DNA of 64,000 nt from UBA4733 sp036734945 (GTDB lineage Bacteria > Chloroflexota > UBA4733): assembly GCA_036734945.1 (NCBI GenBank), contig DAIMXP010000007.1, positions 31,929 to 95,928 of the forward strand, written 5' to 3'. This document shows, in pieces, positions 1 to 8,609 of the stretch. The stretch's first letter is position 1; every line of letters starts with the position of its first letter. The position numbers and the translations under genes are program-made. The notes under the pieces were generated by a model. It made no database searches. It was not told where the DNA came from and saw only the letters and a program-made list of their open reading frames with translations.

Positions 1-633
1 GTGTACCAGGCCACCGACTTCCTGGCAGGCGCGTATCCGCCATCGACTGAACAGACGTTCGTCCGCGCCGCCGGTCAACAGATCGTGGTCATTGGCGGCG
101 GCGATACTGCCATGGATTGTGCCCGTACCGCCATTCGCCTCGGCGCCGCAGGGGTCACGTGCGTCTATCGGCGCGGTACCCACGAGATGCCTGCACGGCC
201 ATCGGAGTACCACCATGCGCTTGAAGAGGGAGTCCAGTTCAGCTTTCTTGCCGACGTGGTCGGCTTCCTGAGTAACGGCGCAGATCGCGTGCAGAGCGTG
301 CTCTGCCAGCGTCAGGAACTGGGACCACCGGATCACCGAGGTCGACCGCAGCCGCGACCGCTAGCCGGCTCGGAGTTCACGATCCCTGCGGATCTGGTCG
401 TGTCGGCAGTGGGCTACCACCCTGACCCCCAGATTGGAGACGGCATCCCGTGCCTGGAGTTGGCGGATGATGGCCGGGTAGTCGTTACCGGTTCAGGCGG
501 AACGACTTCCTGTCCGGGCGTCTTTGCCGGCGGTGACTGCGTCCGCGGCGCTGATCTGGTTGTGACCGCCGTTGCCGACGGGAAGCGCGCCGCTGCGGCC
601 ATTCACGCCTATCTCAACGAAGGCCGATCGTGA
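1..633 (+). CDS. GltD-like FAD/NAD(P)-binding oxidoreductase, C-terminal part (gene continues off the left edge)
   Basis: About 210 residues of the C-terminal half of a glutamate-synthase-small-subunit-like flavoprotein. The nucleotide-binding segment GGGDTAMDCARTA is followed by VYRRG and a HALEEGV stretch, and the end has the FAD-binding motif GVFAGGDCVRG. The N-terminal FAD-binding and iron-sulfur half is missing, so the gene begins outside the window and the GTG at base 1 is not a credible start. Such proteins pass electrons between NAD(P)H and ferredoxin-like partners. The stop codon precedes the PFOR start by about 110 bases on the same strand, which suggests a shared role in ferredoxin/NAD(P)H balance. 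Two more members of the family lie at 37516-39372 and 47781-49163. Confidence 0.85.
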   Translation: MYQATDFLAGAYPPSTEQTFVRAAGQQIVVIGGGDTAMDCARTAIRLGAAGVTCVYRRGTHEMPARPSEYHHALEEGVQFSFLADVVGFLSNGADRVQSVLCQRQELGPPDHRGRPQPRPLAGSEFTIPADLVVSAVGYHPDPQIGDGIPCLELADDGRVVVTGSGGTTSCPGVFAGGDCVRGADLVVTAVADGKRAAAAIHAYLNEGRS

Positions 634-740
634 GAAGCGCGGAGGGATCGCGCGTAGCGCAGACCGCACGGACACGGCCGTGGACGGCGAGTGATATAGT
701 GAGAGCGACCGGCGCCGCTAGTTCGGAAAAGGGGCAGGCA

Positions 741-3700
741 ATGGGCACGGGACGTATGATTACCATCGACGGCAACGAGGCGGTCGCCCGCATCGCCCAC
801 AAGACCAATGAGGTCATCGCTATCTTCCCTATCACCCCCTCGTCACCGATGGGCGAGTGGGCCGACACCTGGACATCCCGCGGTGAGCCGAACATCTGGG
901 GCGCCGTCCCCGTGGTGCAAGAGATGCAGAGTGAAGCCGGGGCGGCGGGCGCTGTCCATGGCGCCTTGCAAACCGGCTCCCTGGCGACGACCTTCACCGC
1001 CTCTCAGGGGCTGTTGCTCATGATCCCCAATATGTACAAGATCGCCGGAGAGTTGACGTGTACAGTCTTTCACGTGGCCGCGCGCTCCCTGGCGACGCAC
1101 GCGCTGTCCATCTTCGGCGACCAGTCCGACGTGATGGCTGCCCGCGCTACGGGCTTTGCCCTGCTCTGCACCAACTCGGTGCAGGAGGCGCAGGATGGCG
1201 CGCTGATCGCCCAGGCGGCGACGCTGGAAAGCCGTGTGCCCTTCCTCCACTTCTTCGACGGCTTCCGCACGTCCCACGAAGTGATGAAGATCGAAGGGCT
1301 CACCGACGACGACGTGCGGGCGATGATCGACGAGGGGCTGGTGCGCGCCCACCGCGCCCGCGGCCTCTCTCCCGACCACCCGGTCCTGCGCGGCTCTGCC
1401 CAGAACCCGGACGTGTACTTCCAGAGCCGGGAGGCTGCCAACCCTTACTACCTTGCCTGTCCCAGCATCGTGCAGCGGGTCATGGATCGCTTTGCCGGGC
1501 TGACGGGCCGGCAGTATCGCCTCTTCGAGTACGTCGGCGCGCCCGACGCGGAACGTGTGATCGTCATGATGGGTTCCGGCGCCGAGACCGCGCAGGAGAC
1601 CGTGGAGCACCTGCTCGCGCGCGTCGGCGACCAGCGTGTGGGGCTGCTCAAGGTCCGGCTCTACCGGCCGTTTTCGTCCGAGCACTTCGTCCGCTCGTTG
1701 CCGGCCAGCGTCCGGGCCATTGCTGTGCTCGACCGCACCAAGGAGCCGGGAAGCACAGGAGAGCCGCTCTACCTGGACGTCGTGAGCGCGGTGAGCGAAG
1801 CCGTGGCGACGGGTGCGGCGCCGTTCGCCGCCTTCCCACGCATCATCGGCGGGCGGTACGGGCTCTCCTCCAAGGAGTTCACGCCAGCTATGGTCAAGGC
1901 GGTCTTCGACGAGTTGGGCAAGGACCGGCCCCGCCAGCACTTCACGGTCGGCATCGTCGACGACGTCACGCACCTGAGCCTGGACGTTGACCCGACGTTC
2001 AGTACGGAGGGGGCCGATACCGTGCGGGCGTTGTTCTATGGCCTCGGGTCGGACGGCACCGTGAGTGCCAACAAGAACGCCATCAAGATCATCGGCGAGG
2101 AGACGGACCACTGGGCCCAGGGCTACTTCGTCTACGACTCCAAGAAGTCCGGGACGCTCACGGTGTCCCACCTTCGCTTCGGGACCCAGCCCATCCATTC
2201 CACCTACCGAATCACGGTGGCGAGCTTCGTCGCCTGCCATCAGTTCCCCTTCCTCGAGCGCTACGACGTGCTCGCCGCTGCCGAGGAGGGCGCCACCTTC
2301 TTACTCAACAGCCCCTTCGGTCCGGACGCCGTGTGGGACCAGTTGCCGCGTCACGTCCAGCAGCAGCTTATCGACAAGCGGCTGCGCTTCTTCGTCGTCG
2401 ACGCCACCGGCGTCGCCAACGCCGCCGGCATGGGTGAGCGCATCAATACGGTGATGCAGACGTGCTTCTTCGCGCTCAGCGGGGTGCTACCGCCGGGAGA
2501 AGCCATCGCCGCCATCAAGCGTGCCATTCGCAAGAGCTATAGCAAGCAGGGCGAGGCCGTCGTGCAGCGCAACTTCGACGCCGTAGACCGGAGCCTGGCC
2601 GGGTTGCACGAGGTGGCGGTCCCGGCGACGGTGACGAGCGGCATTGAGTTGCGGCCGCCGGTTCCGGCGGAGGCGCCGCCCTTCGTGCAAATACTGACCG
2701 GCAAGCTGATTGCGGGCCTGGGAGATGAGCTGCCGGTGAGCGCCCTGCCGGTAGACGGCACATTCCCGACCGGCACCGCCCGCTGGGAGAAGCGCGACCT
2801 TGCCACCGAGATTCCCGTGTGGGATCCCCAGCTCTGCATCCAGTGCGGCAAGTGCGTGCTGGTCTGTCCGCACGCGGCCATTCGGGAGAAGGTGTACGAG
2901 CCGTCGAGACTGCAAGGCGCACCGTCTACGTTCAAGTCCGACGAGGCCCGCTGGCGGGAGTTCGCCGGCTGGCGCTACACCCTTCAGGTCGCGCCTGAGG
3001 ACTGCACCGGTTGCACGTTGTGCGTCGACGCCTGTCCGGCCATGCACAAGGTCGACCTACGGAAGGCCATCGAAATGGCGGCGCATGCGCCGTTGCGCTC
3101 AGCCGAACGGGACAACTTCGCCTTCTTCCAGCAACTGCCCGAGGTCGACCGGACCCGGCTGCACGTCAATCAGGTGAAGGACTCGCAACTGCTCGAGCCG
3201 CTCTTCGAGTTCTCCGGCGCCTGCGCCGGTTGTGGCGAGACCCCCTACCTGAAGCTGCTTTCGCAACTTTTCGGCGAGCGGACGCTGATCGCCAATGCTA
3301 CCGGTTGCTCCTCCATTTACGGAGGGAACCTGCCGACCACGCCGTGGACGGTCAACCGTGAGGGGCGTGGCCCGGCCTGGGCCAATTCGCTCTTCGAAGA
3401 CGACGCCGAGTTCGGGCTGGGCTTCCGGTTGGCGCTTGATCAGCAGCGCACGATGGCGGAGGAGTTGCTCGTCTGCCTCGCCGGCGTGGTCGGGGCCGAC
3501 CTGGTCGGGTCCCTCCTCAACGCCGATCAGTCCACCGAGTCGGCGGTGCGCGCCCAGCGCGAACGCGTCCGGTTGCTGAAGCAGCGCCTCCAGGCGACGG
3601 AGACGCCTGAAGCGCGCCGGCTGCTCAGCGTGGCCGACGTGCTGGTGGAGCGCGCGGTGTGGATCGTCGGCGGCGATGGCTGGGCCTACGACATCGGCTT

Positions 3701-4316
3701 CGGTGGGCTGGACCACGTGCTGGCCTCCGGCCGTGACGTCAACGTGCTCGTTCTGGACACAGAAGTGTACTCCAACACCGGCGGGCAGATGTCCAAGGCG
3801 ACACCCCGCGGCGCGGTCGCCAAGTTCGCGTCAGCGGGCAAACGTCTACCCAAGAAAGACCTGGGCTTGATGCTGATGGCCTACGGAAACGTTTACGTGG
3901 CGCAGGTCGCCATGGGGGCAAACGACGCGCAGACCGTCAGGGCTATGGTGGAGGCCCAGGCGTACCACGGGCCGTCACTGGTCATCGCCTACAGCCACTG
4001 TATCGAGCACGGCTACGATCTGGCCCATGGTCTGGAGCAACAGCGCCGGGCCGTGGCGACCGGCTACTGGCCGTTGTACCGCTACAACCCCAACCTGGCT
4101 GCCGCGGGCAAGAACCCCTTCATTCTCGACTCCAAGGCGCCAAGCGCGCCGCTGGAGGAATACGTCTACCAGGAGTCGAGATACCGTATGCTGCTCGCGC
4201 GTGATGAGGCCACGGCCAAGGAACTACTGCGTCTGGCGCAGCAAGACGTCACCGAACGCTGGCGCCGGTACGCACAGATGGCGACCCCTTCCGCGTCGAA
4301 GCAGTCGGTGGGTTGA
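741..4316 (+). CDS. nifJ: Pyruvate:ferredoxin (flavodoxin) oxidoreductase, single-chain
   Basis: A 1191-residue homodimeric-type PFOR, the usual family length. It oxidises pyruvate with CoA to acetyl-CoA and CO2 and reduces ferredoxin. The N-terminal domain begins ITIDGNEAVARIAHKTNEV with the FPITPSSPMGE pyruvate/thiamine loop. A two-cluster ferredoxin domain has CIQCGKCVLVCP near residue 698 and CTGCTLCVDACP near 755. The proximal-cluster cysteines CAGCGE are near 827, and the TPP site GGDGWAYDIG near 978 is followed by NTGGQ near 1012. An in-frame GTG at 630 overlaps the previous stop, but similarity to the family starts at about 741-756 and a TATAGT lies near 695, so I use ATG 741. Next to RACo and corrinoid genes, it may supply the low-potential electrons they need; that is inference. 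Confidence 0.95.
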   Translation: MGTGRMITIDGNEAVARIAHKTNEVIAIFPITPSSPMGEWADTWTSRGEPNIWGAVPVVQEMQSEAGAAGAVHGALQTGSLATTFTASQGLLLMIPNMYKIAGELTCTVFHVAARSLATHALSIFGDQSDVMAARATGFALLCTNSVQEAQDGALIAQAATLESRVPFLHFFDGFRTSHEVMKIEGLTDDDVRAMIDEGLVRAHRARGLSPDHPVLRGSAQNPDVYFQSREAANPYYLACPSIVQRVMDRFAGLTGRQYRLFEYVGAPDAERVIVMMGSGAETAQETVEHLLARVGDQRVGLLKVRLYRPFSSEHFVRSLPASVRAIAVLDRTKEPGSTGEPLYLDVVSAVSEAVATGAAPFAAFPRIIGGRYGLSSKEFTPAMVKAVFDELGKDRPRQHFTVGIVDDVTHLSLDVDPTFSTEGADTVRALFYGLGSDGTVSANKNAIKIIGEETDHWAQGYFVYDSKKSGTLTVSHLRFGTQPIHSTYRITVASFVACHQFPFLERYDVLAAAEEGATFLLNSPFGPDAVWDQLPRHVQQQLIDKRLRFFVVDATGVANAAGMGERINTVMQTCFFALSGVLPPGEAIAAIKRAIRKSYSKQGEAVVQRNFDAVDRSLAGLHEVAVPATVTSGIELRPPVPAEAPPFVQILTGKLIAGLGDELPVSALPVDGTFPTGTARWEKRDLATEIPVWDPQLCIQCGKCVLVCPHAAIREKVYEPSRLQGAPSTFKSDEARWREFAGWRYTLQVAPEDCTGCTLCVDACPAMHKVDLRKAIEMAAHAPLRSAERDNFAFFQQLPEVDRTRLHVNQVKDSQLLEPLFEFSGACAGCGETPYLKLLSQLFGERTLIANATGCSSIYGGNLPTTPWTVNREGRGPAWANSLFEDDAEFGLGFRLALDQQRTMAEELLVCLAGVVGADLVGSLLNADQSTESAVRAQRERVRLLKQRLQATETPEARRLLSVADVLVERAVWIVGGDGWAYDIGFGGLDHVLASGRDVNVLVLDTEVYSNTGGQMSKATPRGAVAKFASAGKRLPKKDLGLMLMAYGNVYVAQVAMGANDAQTVRAMVEAQAYHGPSLVIAYSHCIEHGYDLAHGLEQQRRAVATGYWPLYRYNPNLAAAGKNPFILDSKAPSAPLEEYVYQESRYRMLLARDEATAKELLRLAQQDVTERWRRYAQMATPSASKQSVG

Positions 4317-4509
4317 GCAGGCACAACGAACCGGGCGCCGCTACCGGCCCCGGCGGGCGGGTACCTCTGGGTGTTTGCTCATGTCCACCATCCTCGCTCA
4401 CCGCGCCGATGGTGAAAAGGCCCTGGAGTATCGCCCCTGGTTCTGTCGACGCGACGCGCCAACTGGTATGATTTGCGTTGTGCGAAATCCAAGCCTTGAG
4501 GAGGGCGCT

Positions 4510-5400
4510 GTGGCTGTGAAGAGCTCCCTGTTGGCCCGGATCCAGTCGGGCGAGACCCTCATCTCCGATGGCGCCACCGGCACCTTTCTGCAGCAGCAGG
4601 GGCTCCGTCCAGGGGAGTGCCCGGAAGCGCTGAACGTCACGGCGCCGCAGGTCATCGGCGGGATGGCAGCCGCGTACTTCGCGGCCGGTTCCGATCTGGT
4701 GCTGACGAACTCGTTCGGCGGGAACGTCTTCCGGCTACGCCGGTGTGGATATGGTGACCGCGTCGAAGAGTTCAACCGGCTCGCCGCCACCCTGGCCCGT
4801 AGCGCCACGCCCCCCGGTCGCTTCGTCGTCGGCTCGATCGGTCCCACCGGTGAGTTCGCGGAGCCGCTCGGCGACCTGTCCGTCGAGGCGATGGGCGAAG
4901 CCTTCGCCGAGCAGGCCCAGTCGCTCGTCGCGGGCGGCGTCGACGGCCTCCTGGTCGAGACCATGACAGCGCTCGACGAAGCAGTGCTGGCCGTGCGCAT
5001 GGCCCGTGACCAGACCAACGGCCCAGTCCTCGCCACGATGGTCTTCACCAGGGGAAGGCGAGGCTGGGCTACGACGATGGGAGTCACGCCGGAGCGCGCG
5101 GTGAACGCCTTGTTGGACGCCGGGGCCGATGTCGTCGGTGCGAACTGCGGGAACGGCATCGTCCCGATGGTCGAGTTGGCTCGACTGCTTCGCGCGCTTA
5201 CCGCTGCTCCGCTGCTGATCCACGCCAACGCCGGTATCCCCGAGTATCGCGAAGGGAGCGTCGTGTACCCAGAGACGCCTGAGGTGATGGCGCCGTTGTT
5301 CCTCGACATGCAGCGGATCGGCATCAATATCCTCGGCGGTTGCTGCGGCACCATGCCGGCTCACATTCAGGCGCTCCACTACGCGCTGCGCGGCTGCTAG
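4510..5400 (+). CDS. Homocysteine S-methyltransferase / BHMT-like methyltransferase
   Basis: A 296-residue TIM-barrel protein of the homocysteine S-methyltransferase (Pfam S-methyl_trans) family. Its start region has the family motif DGATGTFLQQQGL. The zinc-binding cysteines are GANCGNG near residue 213 and the GGCCGT pair near 277. The length fits a stand-alone catalytic domain without the cobalamin module of MetH. The reading frame is open from 4027, but a strong GAGGAGG lies five bases before GTG 4510, which I take as the start. It sits just upstream of the RACo gene, so it may be the terminal methyl acceptor enzyme of the corrinoid system, using homocysteine or another thiol. Ordinary methionine synthesis is the alternative. 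Confidence 0.87.
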   Translation: MAVKSSLLARIQSGETLISDGATGTFLQQQGLRPGECPEALNVTAPQVIGGMAAAYFAAGSDLVLTNSFGGNVFRLRRCGYGDRVEEFNRLAATLARSATPPGRFVVGSIGPTGEFAEPLGDLSVEAMGEAFAEQAQSLVAGGVDGLLVETMTALDEAVLAVRMARDQTNGPVLATMVFTRGRRGWATTMGVTPERAVNALLDAGADVVGANCGNGIVPMVELARLLRALTAAPLLIHANAGIPEYREGSVVYPETPEVMAPLFLDMQRIGINILGGCCGTMPAHIQALHYALRGC

Positions 5401-5408
5401 ACGCGGCC

Positions 5409-7094
5409 ATGGAGGAACAGGCCCGGCTGATGTCGCCTCCTCGCTCTGAGCGGCAGCAACGTCAACCCACGGTGGAGAAGACGCTCTTCGACTGCGCCGA
5501 TGCGCTCCAGATGAAGGTTCCCACCTCCTGCGGGCGGAACGGTGAGTGTCACGAATGCATTGTGGAAGTCTTGAGCGGTGCGGCAGGCCTGGCGCCCCCC
5601 ACTGCGGCCGAGCGGTTCCTCCAGGGGAAGTATCGTCTGGCCTGCCAGGCTCGCCTGCTCGATCCCCACGTGGAGCCGGCCTTTGCCCCGCTCAAGCGTC
5701 GTCGCCAGATCATGAGCAGCAGACAACGGCGCACAGTCGCCCTTGATCCCTGCATTCGACGCGCCGACGATGGGGTGTACTGCGGCGATACCCGTATCGA
5801 CGCCTACCGTGGCGCCATCTACGGCCTGGCGATCGACGTGGGGACCACGACCGTCGTGCTGGACTTGCTCGATCTGGAGACCGGGGCCGCGCTCTGCACC
5901 GGTGCGTTGGAGAATCCCCAGCGCTTTGGCGGCAGTGATGTGATGCATCGCATCTCGTACGATAGCGGACCATTTCGTGGTGAACTGTCTCGCGCCATTA
6001 TCAACGCCGTCAACGCCGAAATCCGGGAGATGTGTCGGCGGCTCCGCTTTTCCCGGCGGCTGATCTACGAGATTGTCGTCGTCGGCAACGCGACAATGCG
6101 GGATCTCTTCTTCCACCTCGATGTCCAATCGATTGGTGAAAGGCCGTACAAATCCGTGACCGAGCTCGCCCTGCTGCGCGGCGAGCGTGCCACCACGGCC
6201 CTGTCGGCGCCGGCACGTGCGCTTGGTCTTCGCATCAATCCCAAAGGAACCGTCTACGGCGCTCCCTTGATCGCCTCGCACGTTGGAGCTGATGCCGCTG
6301 CCGATCTGCTGGCCCTCGGCATTGACGAACTGGACGATGCGGAGGAGGTCGTCATGCTGGTCGACATCGGCACCAATACCGAGGTGATCGTGGGCAACGC
6401 CCGGCGCATGGTCGCGGCATCGTGTCCTGCTGGTCCGGCGTTTGAAGGTGGGCACGTCAGCTACGGGATGCCCGGTTGCCAGGGAGCCATTGAGTCCGTT
6501 TCGCTCGACAACGGTCGCATCGCCTGCTCCGTCATCGGCGGCGGCGAACCGGAAGGCATCTGCGGCTCCGGCCTGATCGACCTGCTGGCCGAACTGCTGC
6601 GGCACCAACGAATCGATCCGCTCGGCGTGTTCGCGGACGGCACTTCCGAGTTCTCGCTCGTCCCAGAAAAAGGGATTACCTTTTCCCGGGCCGACTTGAG
6701 TGAGCTCGCCCAGGCCAAGGCCGCCAACGCCTGCGGCCAGTTGATCGCCTTGCGGACGTTCGGCATTCCCCCGGAGCGCGTCAGGCACGTGTATCTGGCC
6801 GGGGGCTTTGCCAACTACATCAACGTCGTCAACGCGATAGCAATCGGGTTCATTCCAGGGTTGCCCCTTGAGAAGATCGTCAAAGTCGGCAACGCAGCGC
6901 TCGAAGGCGCCACGCTGCTGTTGCTCTCGCAGCAGAAGCGCCGGCGCATTGAGGAGATCGTCCGGCGGATCGACCACATCGAACTGGAGACGACGGCCGA
7001 CTTCTTCGATCTCTTCGTCGACGGTTGCCTGTTCCAACCCATGGCGTTCAGTCAAGATCTCGTGTCTGTGGCGCCGGCAGGGCCTCGAGCGTGA
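5409..7094 (+). CDS. RACo-type reductive activator of corrinoid proteins (2Fe-2S + ASKHA ATPase)
   Basis: A 561-residue protein of the RACo/RamA-like family (DUF4445). These proteins use ATP and a low-potential electron to reduce inactive Co(II) corrinoid proteins back to Co(I). The N-terminus is a plant-type 2Fe-2S ferredoxin domain, with cysteines in CGRNGECHEC near residues 40-49 and one more in RLACQ. The ASKHA fold starts near residue 138 with AIDVGTTTVVLDL; a second phosphate loop DIGTNTEVIVGN lies near 320 and LAGGFANY near 463. The start is uncertain (ATG 5409 or ATG 5430; no good ribosome site). It follows the methyltransferase by eight bases, so the two are probably co-transcribed. 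The matching corrinoid protein is at 13597-14244. Confidence 0.9.
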   Translation: MEEQARLMSPPRSERQQRQPTVEKTLFDCADALQMKVPTSCGRNGECHECIVEVLSGAAGLAPPTAAERFLQGKYRLACQARLLDPHVEPAFAPLKRRRQIMSSRQRRTVALDPCIRRADDGVYCGDTRIDAYRGAIYGLAIDVGTTTVVLDLLDLETGAALCTGALENPQRFGGSDVMHRISYDSGPFRGELSRAIINAVNAEIREMCRRLRFSRRLIYEIVVVGNATMRDLFFHLDVQSIGERPYKSVTELALLRGERATTALSAPARALGLRINPKGTVYGAPLIASHVGADAAADLLALGIDELDDAEEVVMLVDIGTNTEVIVGNARRMVAASCPAGPAFEGGHVSYGMPGCQGAIESVSLDNGRIACSVIGGGEPEGICGSGLIDLLAELLRHQRIDPLGVFADGTSEFSLVPEKGITFSRADLSELAQAKAANACGQLIALRTFGIPPERVRHVYLAGGFANYINVVNAIAIGFIPGLPLEKIVKVGNAALEGATLLLLSQQKRRRIEEIVRRIDHIELETTADFFDLFVDGCLFQPMAFSQDLVSVAPAGPRA

Positions 7095-7136
7095 TTGGTT
7101 GCCCGTCCCCTGGCCCGGCGCCGTCCTCGCTCCTGC

Positions 7137-7211
7137 ATCGACCGGATCCTCTCCAAGCTTGGCATGCATAGCCGCCTGGAAGCCGTCGCGCTCGTCTCCG
7201 ACTGGCGTATG
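7137..7211 (+). pseudogene. Fragment of a LuxR-type helix-turn-helix
   Basis: About 25 codons read IDRILSKLGMHSRLEAVAL, a close match to the recognition helix end of LuxR/GerE regulators (typically VSRILxKLGVHSRLEAVA). Nothing of the rest of such a protein is visible on either side. It lies in the 414-base gap between the RACo gene and the first UroD-like gene. I read it as the tail of a lost regulator gene. Confidence 0.5.
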
Positions 7212-7215
7212 CCGA

Positions 7216-7287
7216 GCGGCCGTGCAGGACGTGCTCAACGGCAAGCAGCAACCGCAGCAGGCGCTGGACCACGTCACGGGCTTGCTC
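7216..7287 (+). pseudogene. Possible fragment of an ABC-transporter solute-binding protein C-terminus
   Basis: Directly after the LuxR-like fragment and in another frame, the codons read AAVQDVLNGKQQPQQALDHV. This resembles the end of sugar-type extracellular solute-binding proteins (ALxxVLSGKxTPEEALDxA). The match is short and there is no other trace of a transporter. The rest of the gap up to 7480 shows no gene I can support. Confidence 0.3.
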
Positions 7288-7508
7288 AAGTGGGGCAGCC
7301 GCCGACCCACCTCCGCCGTCCATGCCGCCAACGGGTATACTACCTTCCGGCACGCCATCGGGACGCTCCTCTCTGCGCATGCTACTCGCCAACACCGTCA
7401 GCATCGCAGATGGAGCGCCCCTCTGCCATCGCCCGCCCGCCGTCAGCGAATACCTACCCCAGAAAGGCTGGGGGTAGGGCCATTTCCGGGGGAAAAGAGG
7501 AGCACAGC

Positions 7509-8585
7509 ATGGCTGCTGGACACCGGATAGTGCAGAACTTGACTTCGCGAGAGCGCGTGCGCGCGGTGCTGGCACACCGACGACCCGACCGCCTGCCGTT
7601 GGATTATCGCGCCGAGCCAGAGGTCTCCGCCGCTCTCCGCCGACGGCTTGGGGTTACCACGCAGGAAGCGCTGCTCGACGCGCTCGGGGTCGACATTCGC
7701 TGGATCGGTGTCCCCTATTACGGTGGCGAGGAAACCAGGCGTTTGCCGAACGGAGAGAGCGAAAACATCTGGGGAATTCGCCGGACGGGCGCGTTCGGGG
7801 GCTACGTGGTCTCCCATCCGCTGGCCGGGGCCAGGTCGCGAGCCGACATTGAGGCGCATCCCTGGCCCGATCCAGCGGCGGTCGACGTCGACACCTGGGT
7901 CGAGCGCGTGCAAGCCTGCGGCGATTACGCCCGCTTCGGGGGACCAAACTGTCGCATCTTCTTCGACGCCATCGAGTTGGTAGGCTTCGAGAAGTTCTTC
8001 ACCTGGCTCTACGACGAACCGGACCTCATTCGTCTGCTGCTGGACAAGATTGCCGACTACAATGAAGCGGTGCTGCGGCGGTTGTTCTCCCGCCTGCCCG
8101 GCGAGATTGACGCGATTCAGATGGTCTCCGATTTCGGCAGCCAGCGAAGCTTGCTGATTCAGCCGGCCACCTGGCGTGCGTTCGTCCGCCCACCCTTTGA
8201 GCGGCTGTTTCGCTGCGCGAGAGCGTACGGAGTGCACGTGATGCTGCACAGCGACGGGGCCATCCGGGCGGTCATCCCCGACCTCGTGGACATGGGTCTG
8301 GAGATCCTCAACCCGATTCAGGTGGAGGCGGTCGGCATGGAGCCGCGCGGCTTGAAGCGCGACTTTGGCGATAGCCTGATTTTTCACGGGGCGATTGACA
8401 TCCAGCAGACTCTGCCGTTTGGCTCGCCCGAAGACGTTCGAAACGAAGTACGGGAGCGTTTCCATGATCTTGGAGCAGGCGGAGGATACATTCTGAGTTG
8501 CAGCCATTCGTTGCTTCCCGACGTGCCAATCGAGAACATTCTAGCGATGTACGAAACGGCGCGCGTAGAGTGTCGGTATGACTAG
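7509..8585 (+). CDS. UroD/MtaA-superfamily methyltransferase-like protein (pair A, member 1)
   Basis: A 358-residue protein with the uroporphyrinogen decarboxylase fold, in the COG0407 group that includes MtaA, MtbA and CmuA corrinoid methyltransferases. It starts with SRERVRAVLAHRRPDRLPLD, typical of the non-haem members. Where MtaA-type enzymes have a His-x-Cys-Gly zinc motif, this one has HSDG near residue 246; a cysteine in LSCSH near residue 330 matches the position of the last zinc ligand. ATG 7509 is preceded by GAGGAGC. The genome context (RACo upstream, a corrinoid protein downstream) favours methyl transfer over haem synthesis. The substrate cannot be read from the sequence. Confidence 0.8.
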   Translation: MAAGHRIVQNLTSRERVRAVLAHRRPDRLPLDYRAEPEVSAALRRRLGVTTQEALLDALGVDIRWIGVPYYGGEETRRLPNGESENIWGIRRTGAFGGYVVSHPLAGARSRADIEAHPWPDPAAVDVDTWVERVQACGDYARFGGPNCRIFFDAIELVGFEKFFTWLYDEPDLIRLLLDKIADYNEAVLRRLFSRLPGEIDAIQMVSDFGSQRSLLIQPATWRAFVRPPFERLFRCARAYGVHVMLHSDGAIRAVIPDLVDMGLEILNPIQVEAVGMEPRGLKRDFGDSLIFHGAIDIQQTLPFGSPEDVRNEVRERFHDLGAGGGYILSCSHSLLPDVPIENILAMYETARVECRYD

Positions 8586-8609
8586 AACGACCTTGCCAGG
8601 AGGGAATGG

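Noticed and set aside
630..740. Earlier GTG start for PFOR overlapping the GltD-like stop as GTGA
   Set aside because: The extra 37 residues have no similarity to the family, and a -10-like TATAGT lies inside this stretch; ATG 741 fits the conserved N-terminus.
5397..7358. Minus-strand ORF of 653 codons opposite RACo
   Set aside because: It is the mirror of a clear gene with known motifs; its product shows no family features. Long antisense frames are normal in DNA of this GC content. The same applies to 843-2240, 9672-11783, 13764-15767, 22092-23249 and 52478-54535.
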